The notes: generated from the letters alone by a model not told the origin. A stretch of DNA of 64,000 bases from Nitrospirillum amazonense (GCF_007828035.1 NZ_VITV01000007.1:62001-126000), one strand, 5' to 3'; positions 25,960-35,016 are shown, numbered from the stretch's first letter. Translations and numbers: made by a program.

Positions 25960-25985
25960 CGCCTCGGATGAGCCCGTCCGAGGCG
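25960..25985 (+). terminator. Hairpin after the SDR gene
   Basis: CGCCTCGGA (25960-25968) and TCCGAGGCG (25977-25985) form a perfect nine-base stem with an eight-base loop, followed by ATTACACTCT without a T-run. It probably ends or attenuates the operon before the helical-repeat gene at 26013. Confidence 0.55.
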
Positions 25986-26012
25986 ATTACACTCTAAAAG
26001 GAACCGCCGCCT

Positions 26013-26750
26013 ATGGATCATACCCTCACGCCTAGGGCGCGCCGATTGGCCCTCGCCATGACGGTCGCCCTCCTCCCCCTGTCGGTACCGGCGGCAGGGC
26101 ATGCGTCGCCGATGGAAAGCGAGGCCATCGCCCAGACGGTCGCGACCGATGCCACGCCATCCGGGATGCTGACCGCCCTGGCCGGCGTGGAACGGGAATG
26201 GTCCCACATCTCGTTCAAGGTGACGGATCACGACGCGCGCGTGCAAGCCATGACGGCACTGGCCGACCAGGCCGGCCAGCTGGCATCGCAATACCCCGGC
26301 CATGCCGAACCTCTGATCTGGCAAGCCCTGACCCTCAGCAGTCTGGCCGGCTTGAAGGGTGGCATGGGCGCGCTTTCCCTGGCGCGCGAAGCCCGCACGC
26401 TGCTGGAGACGGCAGGGCGCCTGGACTATCGCGCGGTGGGAGGTGCTGTGCCCACCAGCCTCGGCTCCCTCTATTACAAGGTGCCTGGCTTTCCCCTGAG
26501 CTTCGGCGACGATGACAAGGCCCGCCGTTACCTGGAGGAAGGACTGGCGATCAATCCCGATGGCTTGGACGCCAACTACTTCTATGGCGACTTCCTGTTC
26601 GAACAGGGGGATTACCGCAAGGCGGCGGAGGTGCTGGCGCACGGCCTGGCCGTGCCGCTCACCCCCGACCGGCCCGTCTGGGACGCGGGACGGCGCGTCG
26701 AAATCCGCTCGCTGCTGAAGCGTGCGCAACAGAAACTGGCGGCCGGGTGA
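26013..26750 (+). CDS. Exported helical-repeat (TPR-like) protein
   Basis: A 245-residue protein with a signal peptide (RRLALAMTVALLPLSVPAAGHA) and helical repeats over residues about 60-240. It contains GSLYYKVPGFPLSFGDDDKA and YLEEGLAINPDGLDANYFYG, resembling the small periplasmic TatT-type TPR proteins found with some TRAP transporters, although no transporter genes are beside it. It overlaps the methyltransferase gene by one base (TGATG), so the two are coupled. No function is known to me. Confidence 0.72.
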   Translation: MDHTLTPRARRLALAMTVALLPLSVPAAGHASPMESEAIAQTVATDATPSGMLTALAGVEREWSHISFKVTDHDARVQAMTALADQAGQLASQYPGHAEPLIWQALTLSSLAGLKGGMGALSLAREARTLLETAGRLDYRAVGGAVPTSLGSLYYKVPGFPLSFGDDDKARRYLEEGLAINPDGLDANYFYGDFLFEQGDYRKAAEVLAHGLAVPLTPDRPVWDAGRRVEIRSLLKRAQQKLAAG

Positions 26751-27466
26751 TGGACGCCTTCAATCAGCTGGCGCGGCCGCCGATCCGTTTCCGCGCGGCC
26801 TGGCACGCCCTGGGTAGCCAACTGCGCCATCCCACCGGCGTCCTGGGGCATTTGCTGGGCTTGGTCATGAACCGCCTGAACGCCCATCCCAACCGGGTGG
26901 CGGTGGAGGCTTTGGCGCCCCGCCCCGGCGACACGGTCCTGGAACTGGGCTGCGGTCCGGGCCATGCGCTGGCCCTGGCTGTGAAAGCGGTGGGGCCAGC
27001 CGGCACCGTCCACGGCATCGACCAGTCGGCGGTGATGCTGCAACAGGCGGCCAAGCTCAACCGGCAGTCCCGACAGCAGGGACAGCTCCACCTTCATCTC
27101 GGCCGTTTTGATACGCTGCCGCTTCCGGCCGGCGCGGTCGACGGGATGCTGGCGGTCAACGTGGCCTATTTCTGGCAGAACGCGGCCGATGTCCTGCGGG
27201 AAGCGCGTCGCGTGCTGCGACCGGGCGGACGGCTGGTGGTTTACGTGACGGACGCGGCCACCATGCAGCGCTGGCCGTTCGCCGGGACCGGCACCCACCG
27301 CCTGTTCACGCCCCTGGACCTGCGGGCCATGCTGCTGGCGGGCGGCTTTCCCGGTGCCGGTATCTCCATCCGATCCGTGCGGCTGGGGTATGGGATGACC
27401 GGCCTTGTCGCCATTGCCGAAAACCAGCCCTCCCGCCCGTTGCGACAGGTTGGCGCTGAATTATAG
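26750..27466 (+). CDS. Class I SAM-dependent methyltransferase (UbiE/Methyltransf_11 type)
   Basis: A 238-residue methyltransferase with motif I VLELGCGPGHALALA (about 62-76), acidic motif II in GTVHGIDQS and the motif RVLRPGGRLVVYV (about 155). The N-terminal 45 residues are helical. ATG 26750 overlaps the preceding stop; the GTG at 26747 is an alternative. The substrate is unknown. Its position after the SDR and the TPR-like gene makes it a possible tailoring enzyme of the same pathway, but a hairpin separates the blocks, so that link is weak. Confidence 0.85.
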   Translation: MDAFNQLARPPIRFRAAWHALGSQLRHPTGVLGHLLGLVMNRLNAHPNRVAVEALAPRPGDTVLELGCGPGHALALAVKAVGPAGTVHGIDQSAVMLQQAAKLNRQSRQQGQLHLHLGRFDTLPLPAGAVDGMLAVNVAYFWQNAADVLREARRVLRPGGRLVVYVTDAATMQRWPFAGTGTHRLFTPLDLRAMLLAGGFPGAGISIRSVRLGYGMTGLVAIAENQPSRPLRQVGAEL

Positions 27467-27708
27467 GCAATCTTTATGTGGAATCGAAAATCAAAAAACG
27501 GCGAACCAGCAACAGAGAACAGTTTATGAGAATACCGGTTTTGCACAATGGTCTTTTATTTAGACCATCACCAGCAAACAAAACATACGCAGTTTGACGT
27601 ATTAGGATTTCGCTTTCCCACCCCCATCCTGCCCCTGAAGCCGACGCTGGGGACCTGAGTTCCCGGCACCGATAACGGCAATGGGACCTAAGGACGGGGG
27701 AATACATC
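27467..27708. promoter_or_regulatory. A+T-rich regulatory region upstream of the porin
   Basis: This 242-base gap is far richer in A+T than its surroundings. It contains an inverted repeat ATGGTCT-N7-AGACCAT (27548-27568) and a second, ATACG-N8-CGTAT (27585-27602). Both are candidate regulator sites for the porin at 27709. I found no convincing sigma54 (GG-N10-GC) promoter. The ribosome-binding site is probably GGGGGAA at 27694-27700. Confidence 0.5.
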
Positions 27709-28866
27709 ATGTCGGGCATCATCAACACGACGCAACGCCGCCTGCGCTTGGCGCTTTTGGCCACGGCCCTCACCCTGCCCGCCCTGGCGGCGCAGGCGGG
27801 CGAGACCATTTCCGCCGGCGGCGACAAATCCATCACAGTGGGCCTGGGCGTGCGCGCCAGCTTCACCAGCGTGGAGGATGGGGCGCCGGACGGCACCTCG
27901 CGCTCCGCCGATTTCAACCTGGACAGCGTGCGCCTCTACATCAGTGGCCAGCTGACGCCCATGATCAAGGCCACCTTCAACACAGAGCGCGACAGCGCCG
28001 GCCGGGTGGAGGTGCTGGACGGTTACGCCCAGTTCGAGCCGGCGGACGGCATCAACCTGTGGGTGGGCCGCATGCTGCCGCCCAGCGACCGTGCCAACCT
28101 GGACGGCCCCTATTATCTGAACACCTGGGCCTACCCCGGCACCGTGTCGCAGTACCCGGCCAAGTTCGCCGGCCGCGACGACGGCGCCACTGTCTGGGGC
28201 AAGCTGCTGGACAAGAAGCTGGTCTATTCCGTCGGTGCGTTCGAGGGGCACAACCGCATCACCGGCGCCAGCAACCAGTCCGACAACCTGCTGTACGCGG
28301 GCCGCGTCGCCTATAACTTCCTGGATGCCGAGCCCGACCCCGGCTACTACACCAGCAGCACCTACTATGGTTCCGTCGACGTGCTGACCCTGGCCTTTGC
28401 CGCCCAGTACCAGCAGGACGGCGTGGGCACCCTGGCCCGGCGGGGCGACTACACCGCCTGGAACGTGGACGGCCTGTTCGAAAAGAAGCTGGACGGCATC
28501 GGCGTGGTGACGCTGGAAGGCGCCTATTACCAGTACGACACCGGCGGCGTGGCCGACGTGCCCAGCAGCTTCGGCGGCGCCGGCCCCACCGACAATGTCG
28601 GCGGCCTGACCCAGGGCAAGGCCTATCTGGTGGGCGGCGCCTTTCTGATCCCGGCCAAGGTGGGCTGGGGCCAGTTCCAGCCCACGGTGCGCTACCAGCA
28701 TTTCGATGCCGACCTGACCGGCATCTCCACCAGCCAGACGGACCTGGGCGTCAACTACATCATCGACGGCCACAACGCCCGCATCAGCGCGGAATACGTC
28801 ATCACCAGCACCACCGGCAAATCCGACGGCAACGCCGTGGTTCTGGGCGTGCAGCTGCAGTTCTGA
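27709..28866 (+). CDS. Outer-membrane porin
   Basis: A 385-residue porin with a signal peptide (LALLATALTLPALAAQAGET). Sixteen-strand-like alternation follows, with the early porin motif NLDSVRLYISGQLTPMIKA, WVGRMLPPSDRAN, and a C-terminal strand ending in LGVQLQF. It probably forms a small-solute channel. It precedes the transporter-kinase fusion, response regulator and urea ABC transporter; porin genes are also found with amide/urea ABC transporters in Methylophilus (fmdC). Its likely task is outer-membrane entry of urea or short amides (inference from context). Confidence 0.85.
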   Translation: MSGIINTTQRRLRLALLATALTLPALAAQAGETISAGGDKSITVGLGVRASFTSVEDGAPDGTSRSADFNLDSVRLYISGQLTPMIKATFNTERDSAGRVEVLDGYAQFEPADGINLWVGRMLPPSDRANLDGPYYLNTWAYPGTVSQYPAKFAGRDDGATVWGKLLDKKLVYSVGAFEGHNRITGASNQSDNLLYAGRVAYNFLDAEPDPGYYTSSTYYGSVDVLTLAFAAQYQQDGVGTLARRGDYTAWNVDGLFEKKLDGIGVVTLEGAYYQYDTGGVADVPSSFGGAGPTDNVGGLTQGKAYLVGGAFLIPAKVGWGQFQPTVRYQHFDADLTGISTSQTDLGVNYIIDGHNARISAEYVITSTTGKSDGNAVVLGVQLQF

Positions 28867-29033
28867 CAGCGGCAGGACGCGTCGGCGACCAACCGCATTT
28901 GAACCGGACCATACGTCAAACGCCCCATGGGGTTCTCCCCGCCCCCACCCCTATCCTGCCGGCGGCGGCTAGCCACCTTGCCCCTGGCCGGGCCCCTTTC
29001 TTGAGGGGACGGGACCGAGGGGGCTTCCTTACA

Positions 29034-29064
29034 GCCCCGCGACCGGTAAAGTCGGTCGCGGGGC
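29034..29064 (+). terminator. Strong hairpin between the porin and the kinase fusion
   Basis: GCCCCGCGACC (29034-29044) and GGTCGCGGGGC (29054-29064) pair perfectly over 11 bases with a nine-base loop and are followed by CGCCTCTTT. It lies 168 bases past the porin stop and 30 bases before the kinase start. It may terminate the porin message or structure the kinase leader. Confidence 0.6.
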
Positions 29065-29094
29065 CGCCTCTTTGGGAAAGAAGCACGGGGAACG

Positions 29095-32000
29095 ATGGGG
29101 GATAGCAGGGCCGCCATTAAGGCGGGGGGCATGAGCGCGCGGCAGCGGATCGTCAGGGAACGGCGCCAATACAACCAGCTGGCCGCCAGCCAGACGCTGG
29201 AGGACTACGCCCTGCGCTTCACCGCCACACGGGCGCGGCGCTGGTCGTCGTTCCGCGTGGCCAACACCGCCTTCGGCGCCATCAGCTTCCTGGCGTGCGA
29301 GGCCATCGGCGGCAGCGCCACCCTGACCTATGGCTACAGCAACGCCAGCGCCGCCATCCTGGCCGTCGCCGTCCTGATGTTCCTGGTGGGACTGCCCATC
29401 ACCTATTACGCCGCCCGCCATGGCGTGGACATCGACCTGCTGACCCGCGGGGCGGGCTTCGGCTATCTGGGGTCCACCCTCACCTCCCTGATCTACGCCA
29501 GCTTCACCTTCCTGCTGTTCTCGATCGAGGCCAGCATCATGTCGGCGGCCCTGCAGATGGCGCTGGGAATCCCGCTGTGGCTGGCCCACATCGTCAGTTC
29601 CCTGGTGGTCATCCCCATCGCCGTCTACGGCATCCGCCTGATCAGCCGCATGCAGCTGCTGACCCAGCCCATCTGGCTGCTGCTGCAATTGGCGCCCCTG
29701 GCCTATCTGGCGCTGAACCATGGCGCGGACCTGGCCGCCTGGCGGGAATTCCCTGGCGCGCTGGGCCATGCCGATGGCCATATCGACCCGCTGCTGTTCA
29801 GCATGGCGGCCAGCATGCTGCTGTCCCTGCTGCCGCAGATCGGGGAGCAGGCGGACTATCTGCGCTTCCTGCCCACCCTGCGCAAGACCGGGCGCTGGGC
29901 CTGGTGGACGGCCCTGATCACCACCGGACCGGGTTGGGTCGCCATGGGCGGGCTGAAGCTGCTGGCCGGTTCCTTCCTGGCGGTGGTGGCGTTGCGCCAT
30001 GGCCTGTCGGCGGAACAGGCCACCCAGCCGACAGAGGTGTTCTACATCGCCTTTCAGGAGATGCTGTCCTCCCCCACCATGGCTTTGGTCCTGACCGGCG
30101 TCTTCGTCGTCGTCTGCCAGATCAAGATCAACGTCACCAACGCCTATGCCGGGTCCATCGCCTGGTCCAACTTCTTCTCCCGCCTGACGCACAGCCATCC
30201 CGGCCGAGTGGTTTGGCTGGTGTTCAACGTCATCCTGGCCCTGATGCTGATGGAGCTGGGCATCTTCCGCGTGATCGGCGGCATCCTGGGCCTGTATGCC
30301 AACTTCGCCGCCGGCTGGATCGGGGCGCTGACGGCCGACCTGGTGGTCAACAAGCCCCTGGGCCTGAGCCCGCCGGGCATCGAGTTCAAGCGCGCCCACC
30401 TCTATGACATCAACCCGGTGGGCGTGGGCGCCATGGCCCTGTCGGTCGTGGCCTCCACCCTCGCCTCGCTGGGCGCCCTCGAGCCGCTGCTGGGGCCCCT
30501 GCCCCAGGCCATGGCACCGTTCATCGGCCTGGCCGTGGCCTTCGTCACCGCCCCTTTGATCGCCAAGGCCACCCGGGGCCGCTACTACCTGGCGCGGCCT
30601 GACACCGACCTGCCGGCCGATGCGGCGGAGGCCCGCTGCGTCATCTGCGAGAACGTGTTCGAGCGGCGGGACATGGCCCATTGCCCCGCCTATGCTGGCG
30701 CCATCTGTTCCCTGTGCTGCACGCTGGAAAGCCGCTGCCACGATCTGTGCAAGAAGCAGAGCCGCATCACCGACCAGTTGGCCCGCCTGATGGAAACCCT
30801 GCTGCCCAGCCGCATGGCGGGCGGCGTGCGCACCCGCACCGCCCGTTTCCTGGGCGTCCTGGCCGTGTTCACCCTGGTCAACGGCGGCCTCTTGTCCTTC
30901 ATCGGCATGCAGTATGGCGCCGCGGTGCCGGAGGCGCGCGGCGTGGTCGCCACCACCCTGTGGATCGTCTTCTTCGCCCTGCTGATCGTCTCCGGCGTCG
31001 CCGCCTGGCTGCTGGTGCTGGCCCTGGAAAGCCGCCGCGTGGCGGAGGAGGAGACGGCGCGCCAGACCGGCATGCTGATGGAGGAGATCGAGGCGCACGA
31101 GCGCACCGACGCCGCCTTGCAGAAGGCCAAGGAGGTGGCGGAGGCCGCCAACGTGGCCAAGAGCCGCTACATCATCGGCATCAGCCATGAGATCCGTACG
31201 CCGCTGAACGCCATCTTCGGCTATGCCCAGTTGCTGGAACGCGACGCCAGCATCAGCAACCCGGACGGCGTGCGCGTCATCCGCCGCAGTGCGGAGCACC
31301 TGTCCAACCTGGTGGACGGCCTGCTGGACATCAGCAAGATCGAAAGCGGCCTGCTGCGCCTGACCCGCGACAAGGTACGGCTGGTGGAATTCCTGGACCA
31401 GATCGTGGACATGTTCCGCCTGCAGGCCGCCGCCAAGGGCATCCAGTTCCACTACGACCGCCCCGCCTACCTGCCGGCCTTCGTCCATACCGACCAGAAG
31501 CGCCTGCGCCAGATCCTGATCAACCTGCTGTCCAACGCCCTGAAATACACGGCCCAGGGCCACGCCACCCTGCGCGTGCGTTATCGCAGCCAGGTGGCGG
31601 AGTTCGAGGTGTCGGACACCGGCTTCGGCATCCTGCCCGAGGACAGGGAGCGCATCTTCGAACCGTTCGAGCGGGGGCGGATGGCCAACGCCCGCGCCGT
31701 GCCCGGTACCGGCCTGGGCCTGACCATCACCCGCCTGCTGACCCGCATCATGGGCGGGGAGATCGCCGTGGCCAGCGTGCCCGGCCAGGGCAGCACCTTC
31801 ACCGTGCGCCTGCTGCTGTCGGAGGCGCAGTCCGGCCCGGACGACCCGCCGGCGGCTCGGACCATCCACGGCTATGCCGGCCCGCGCCTGCGCGTGCTGG
31901 TGGCCGATGACGACCCCGACCATCTGGCCCTGATCCAGAACCTGCTGCGGCCGCTGGATTTCCTGCTGTTCGCCGCCCGCGACGGGCGGGAATGCGTAGC

Positions 32001-32583
32001 GCTAGCGCGGGAGTGCCGGCCGGATCTCGCCCTGCTGGACATCTCCATGCCCCACATGACGGGGTGGGAGGCGGCGGCGGCCCTGCGCGATCTGGATCTG
32101 CCGCGCCTGAAGATCATGATGGTGTCGGCCAATGCCCACGACTACACCCCCGGCCGCGACGCCGCGGGCGGGCAGGATGGCGGCAGCGCCGCGCACGACG
32201 CCTTCCTCATCAAGCCGGTGGACATGGACGTGCTGCTGGAACGCATCGGCGCGCTGCTGGGCCTGGAGTGGCTGTACGCCCCCGCCGACGCGCCGCCGCC
32301 GGCCATGGCAGCCGATGTCGTGCCGGCCCTGGCCCAGCCGCATCTGGAAGCGCTGTGGCAGCTGGGCCGCATCGGCCATGTGCGCGGCATCGAGGCCAAG
32401 CTGCGCGAGCTGGAGGCGGAGGACGCGGCCACCGCCGCCTTCGCCGCCCAGCTGCGCACCCTGGTGCGCGCCTTCGACCTGAAGCGCTATATGGCGGTGC
32501 TGGAGGCGGCACGGACACAGGCGGGAGGGAGTGATGGCGGTACAGGCGATGGACAGGACCGGGTGGAGCATGGCGATGACTGA
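29095..32583 (+). CDS. NCS1-family transporter fused to a hybrid sensor histidine kinase
   Basis: A single 1162-residue polypeptide. Residues 1-500 form a 12-helix NCS1 (nucleobase/allantoin/hydantoin) transporter-like domain. Residues 515-552 hold eight cysteines (515, 518, 530, 538, 541, 542, 548, 552) resembling a zinc- or redox-binding motif. Two more membrane helices (about 585-650), a coiled coil, kinase H698 (ISHEIRTP), an ATPase domain and a receiver with D982 follow. The fused transporter suggests that substrate binding or transport is read out as phosphorylation. ATG 29095 is the longest start; ATG 29131 has a similar ribosome-binding site. The likely partner is the LuxR-type regulator that follows. 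Confidence 0.9.
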   Translation: MGDSRAAIKAGGMSARQRIVRERRQYNQLAASQTLEDYALRFTATRARRWSSFRVANTAFGAISFLACEAIGGSATLTYGYSNASAAILAVAVLMFLVGLPITYYAARHGVDIDLLTRGAGFGYLGSTLTSLIYASFTFLLFSIEASIMSAALQMALGIPLWLAHIVSSLVVIPIAVYGIRLISRMQLLTQPIWLLLQLAPLAYLALNHGADLAAWREFPGALGHADGHIDPLLFSMAASMLLSLLPQIGEQADYLRFLPTLRKTGRWAWWTALITTGPGWVAMGGLKLLAGSFLAVVALRHGLSAEQATQPTEVFYIAFQEMLSSPTMALVLTGVFVVVCQIKINVTNAYAGSIAWSNFFSRLTHSHPGRVVWLVFNVILALMLMELGIFRVIGGILGLYANFAAGWIGALTADLVVNKPLGLSPPGIEFKRAHLYDINPVGVGAMALSVVASTLASLGALEPLLGPLPQAMAPFIGLAVAFVTAPLIAKATRGRYYLARPDTDLPADAAEARCVICENVFERRDMAHCPAYAGAICSLCCTLESRCHDLCKKQSRITDQLARLMETLLPSRMAGGVRTRTARFLGVLAVFTLVNGGLLSFIGMQYGAAVPEARGVVATTLWIVFFALLIVSGVAAWLLVLALESRRVAEEETARQTGMLMEEIEAHERTDAALQKAKEVAEAANVAKSRYIIGISHEIRTPLNAIFGYAQLLERDASISNPDGVRVIRRSAEHLSNLVDGLLDISKIESGLLRLTRDKVRLVEFLDQIVDMFRLQAAAKGIQFHYDRPAYLPAFVHTDQKRLRQILINLLSNALKYTAQGHATLRVRYRSQVAEFEVSDTGFGILPEDRERIFEPFERGRMANARAVPGTGLGLTITRLLTRIMGGEIAVASVPGQGSTFTVRLLLSEAQSGPDDPPAARTIHGYAGPRLRVLVADDDPDHLALIQNLLRPLDFLLFAARDGRECVALARECRPDLALLDISMPHMTGWEAAAALRDLDLPRLKIMMVSANAHDYTPGRDAAGGQDGGSAAHDAFLIKPVDMDVLLERIGALLGLEWLYAPADAPPPAMAADVVPALAQPHLEALWQLGRIGHVRGIEAKLRELEAEDAATAAFAAQLRTLVRAFDLKRYMAVLEAARTQAGGSDGGTGDGQDRVEHGDD

Positions 32584-33520
32584 TGCCGTTCAGGCCGCCC
32601 CCGCCCGCCGCGACACCGTGCTGGTGGTGGATGACACGCCGGAAACCCTGGGCTTCCTGACCGACGCCCTGGACCAGGCGGGCCTGACCGTGCTGGTGGC
32701 GACGGACGGCGAGGGCGCCCTGGCGCTGCTGGAGCAGGTGACGCCGGACCTGGTGCTGATGGACGCCGTCATGCCCGGGCTGGACGGGTTCGAGACCTGC
32801 CGCCGCCTGAAGCGCGACCAGGCCCTGGCCCACCTGCCCGTCATCTTCATGACCGGCCTCAGCGAGACGGAACACGTGGTGCAGGGCCTGCAGGCCGGCG
32901 GCGTCGACTATGTCACCAAGCCCATCGTGGTGGATGAGCTGATGGCCCGCATCCGCGTGCATCTGGCCAACGCCCGCGTCGCCTACGGCGCCCAGGTGGC
33001 GCTGGACACCACCGGCCGCTATCTGCTGGCGACCGACGCGCGCGGGCGCTTGCGCTGGTGCACGCCCCAGGCGCAGCGCCTGCTGGCGGCCTTCTTCCCC
33101 GATGATGGGTCCGGCGGGAACACCCCCGACCGCCTGCCCCCGGCGGTGGCGGAGCGCCTGGCCCAGCTGCGCCGCGACGGCGCGCCGTCCATCCTGATCG
33201 ACGGCCCGGACGCGAACGATACCCGCCGGCTGGAGGTCGCCTACCTCAGCCAGACCGAGCCGGACGAATTCCTGTTCCGCATCAGCGAGACCGGCGCCGG
33301 CCGCGAGGAACGCGCCCTGCAACAGGCCCTGGGCCTGACGGCGCGCGAGGCTGAGGTGCTGGTGTGGATCGCCCACGGCAAATCCAACCGCGACATCAGC
33401 GACATCCTGGGCATCAGCCCCCGCACGGTGAACAAGCACCTGGAGCAGATCTTCGTGAAGCTGGGGGTTGAGAACCGGGCGTCCGCCGCCGCCGTGGCCG
33501 TAAGGGTGATGGCGGGGTAG
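32576..33520 (+). CDS. LuxR-type response regulator
   Basis: A 314-residue regulator: a receiver (about 15-130, phospho-acceptor D63 in LVLMDAVMPGLDG), a middle PAS-like or linker segment, and a C-terminal GerE helix-turn-helix (about 245-310, LTAREAEVLVWIAHGKSNRDI). The start at ATG 32576 has GGAG seven bases upstream and overlaps the kinase gene by eight bases. Upstream in-frame ATGs lie inside the kinase frame without a ribosome site. It is probably phosphorylated via the NCS1-kinase fusion and may activate the porin and urt genes. Confidence 0.88.
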   Translation: MTDAVQAAPARRDTVLVVDDTPETLGFLTDALDQAGLTVLVATDGEGALALLEQVTPDLVLMDAVMPGLDGFETCRRLKRDQALAHLPVIFMTGLSETEHVVQGLQAGGVDYVTKPIVVDELMARIRVHLANARVAYGAQVALDTTGRYLLATDARGRLRWCTPQAQRLLAAFFPDDGSGGNTPDRLPPAVAERLAQLRRDGAPSILIDGPDANDTRRLEVAYLSQTEPDEFLFRISETGAGREERALQQALGLTAREAEVLVWIAHGKSNRDISDILGISPRTVNKHLEQIFVKLGVENRASAAAVAVRVMAG

Positions 33521-33560
33521 TGTTCCACCCTGAAATGGGCGCCTCCGCACTCCCCCGATG

Positions 33561-33600
33561 TTGCCGCACTACGCGTCAGCGCTTAGACTTCCCATAGCGC
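33561..33600 (+). promoter_or_regulatory. Candidate promoter and operator of the toxin-antitoxin pair
   Basis: TTGCCG (33561-33566), a 17-base spacer and TAGACT (33584-33589) form a moderate sigma70 promoter. An inverted repeat GCGCT-N12-AGCGC (33579-33583 and 33596-33600) straddles the -10, where the ribbon-helix-helix antitoxin could autorepress. Confidence 0.4.
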
Positions 33601-33618
33601 AGATAGCCGGAGGATGCC

Positions 33619-33870
33619 GTGGCCAGCCTCACCATCCGAAACATGGAAGAACCATTGGAGAGCCGCCTACGGGCCCAAGCCGCCGGCCATGGACGTTCCA
33701 TGGAGGAAGAGGCTCGGCACATCCTGCAAGCCGTTCTGGTCCATGATCTACCGCCGGCGCCGACTGATTTGGCAGGATCGATCCGCCGTCGCTTCGCCCC
33801 GTTCGGTGGCGTGGAGCTGGCGTTGCCCCCACGTGAGCCATTACGTAATCCGCCCAGCTTCCCGGAATGA
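33619..33870 (+). CDS. FitA/VapB-type ribbon-helix-helix antitoxin
   Basis: An 83-residue protein starting MASLTIRNMEEPLESRLRAQAA, the typical Arc/MetJ-like ribbon-helix-helix N-terminus that binds DNA as a dimer. A tail follows that would wrap the toxin. The start is GTG 33619 with GGAGG five bases upstream; an out-of-frame ATG at 33614 is rejected. It overlaps the toxin gene by four bases. It neutralises the PIN toxin and represses the operon (family knowledge). Confidence 0.88.
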   Translation: MASLTIRNMEEPLESRLRAQAAGHGRSMEEEARHILQAVLVHDLPPAPTDLAGSIRRRFAPFGGVELALPPREPLRNPPSFPE

Positions 33871-34286
33871 TTATTCTTGATACCAACGTGCTATCGGAGC
33901 TGATGCGCCCGGCGCCATCGGATGCGGTTTTGCGTTGGCTTGACCAACAACCCCCGTCCTTATTGTTCACCACCACCATCACCCAGGCTGAAATCCTGTC
34001 AGGCATCGCCCTGCTCCCAGAGGGACGTCGGCGGGTCGGTTTGGAGAATGCCGCGCTACAGATGTTCGTCGCCGACTTCGCCGGCCGAATATTGCCCTTC
34101 GACACTCAGGCCGCGATTTCATTTGCGGGCATTACAACAGTGAGACGCCAGGCTGGGCGCCCCATCTCCACCCTGGATGCCCAAATCGCAGCGATTGCCC
34201 ACTCGCTCGCCGCCACAGTAGCCACCCGTAATACCGACGATTTCTCCGGCTGCGGCGTGTCGCTGATCAATCCTTGGACGCCATAG
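33867..34286 (+). CDS. FitB/VapC-type PIN-domain toxin
   Basis: A 139-residue PIN-domain ribonuclease starting MIILDTNVLSELMRP. Conserved acidic residues are visible in DTN (D5), in ITQAEILSGI (E), TLDAQIAAIA (D) and RNTDDF. VapC toxins cleave RNA, often tRNA, when free of antitoxin. The pair sits between the response regulator and convergent urtE, with base composition slightly lower in G+C than neighbours. This suggests insertion into an otherwise continuous urea-uptake locus. Confidence 0.9.
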   Translation: MIILDTNVLSELMRPAPSDAVLRWLDQQPPSLLFTTTITQAEILSGIALLPEGRRRVGLENAALQMFVADFAGRILPFDTQAAISFAGITTVRRQAGRPISTLDAQIAAIAHSLAATVATRNTDDFSGCGVSLINPWTP

Positions 34287-34293
34287 TCTACTC

Positions 34294-35016
34294 TCAAATG
34301 TTCACCAGGTGCGCCACCTCCGCCGCCGTCTCCTCCCGCGTGCTGCCGGCGCGGATGATGCGGCCGCGCTGCATGACGCGGTAGCTGTCGGCGAAGGACC
34401 AGGCGAAGTCCAGGTACTGTTCCACGATCAGGACGGTGACGCCCAGGTCGGCGCGGATGCGGCGCAGGGCGTCCTCGATCTGCTGGACCACGGAGGGCTG
34501 GATGCCTTCCGTCGGCTCGTCCAGCAGCAATAGGCTGGGCTGGCCCGCCAGGGCGCGGCCGATGGCCAGCTGCTGCTGTTCGCCGCCGCTGAGCACGCCG
34601 CCCTTGCGGTTGATGATTTGCGCCAACTTGGGGAACAGGTCGAAGATGTGGTCGGGCACGCCCGCCTTCATCGCGCCGCCGCCGCGGCCGGCCAGGGCGG
34701 ACAGGCCGGTCTCCAAATTCTCCCGCACCGTCAGGTGGGGGAAGATGTGGCGGCCCTGGGGAACGTAGCCGATGCCGGCGCGGGCGCGCTGGTGGGGGCC
34801 CAGGGCGCTGACGTCGCGGCCCTGGAAGGTCATGCGGCCGGCGGTCAGGCGCTGGGCGCCGATGATGGTCTTCAGCAGGGTGGTCTTGCCCACGCCGTTG
34901 CGGCCGATCAGCGCCACGGCGCCGCCGGCCGGCACCGCCATGTCGATATCCCACAGGACCTGGCTCTGGCCATAGGATGTCGCCGCCCCGGTGAGCGTCA
35001 GCAACGGTTCAGACAT
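34294..35016 (-). CDS. urtE: Urea ABC transporter ATP-binding subunit UrtE
   Basis: A 240-residue LivF-type ATPase with Walker A GRNGVGKTT, signature LSGGEQQQLAIG and Walker B LLLLDEPTEGIQP. ATG 35016 (MSEPLLTL) has AAGGAGA nine bases upstream; the longer frame to 35061 is discarded. It overlaps urtD by eight bases. It is last in the urtABCDE order, and its stop is only seven bases from the convergent toxin gene. Confidence 0.92.
   Translation of the reverse strand: MSEPLLTLTGAATSYGQSQVLWDIDMAVPAGGAVALIGRNGVGKTTLLKTIIGAQRLTAGRMTFQGRDVSALGPHQRARAGIGYVPQGRHIFPHLTVRENLETGLSALAGRGGGAMKAGVPDHIFDLFPKLAQIINRKGGVLSGGEQQQLAIGRALAGQPSLLLLDEPTEGIQPSVVQQIEDALRRIRADLGVTVLIVEQYLDFAWSFADSYRVMQRGRIIRAGSTREETAAEVAHLVNI

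Noticed and set aside
27467-27708. Sigma54 promoter for the porin
   Set aside because: No GG-N10-GC element with usable flanks was found; the same search upstream of urtA gave only a match with wrong spacing.
29029-31923. 964-residue minus-strand frame under the transporter-kinase gene
   Set aside because: Antisense to a well-supported gene, Gln/His/Gly-rich, no domain.
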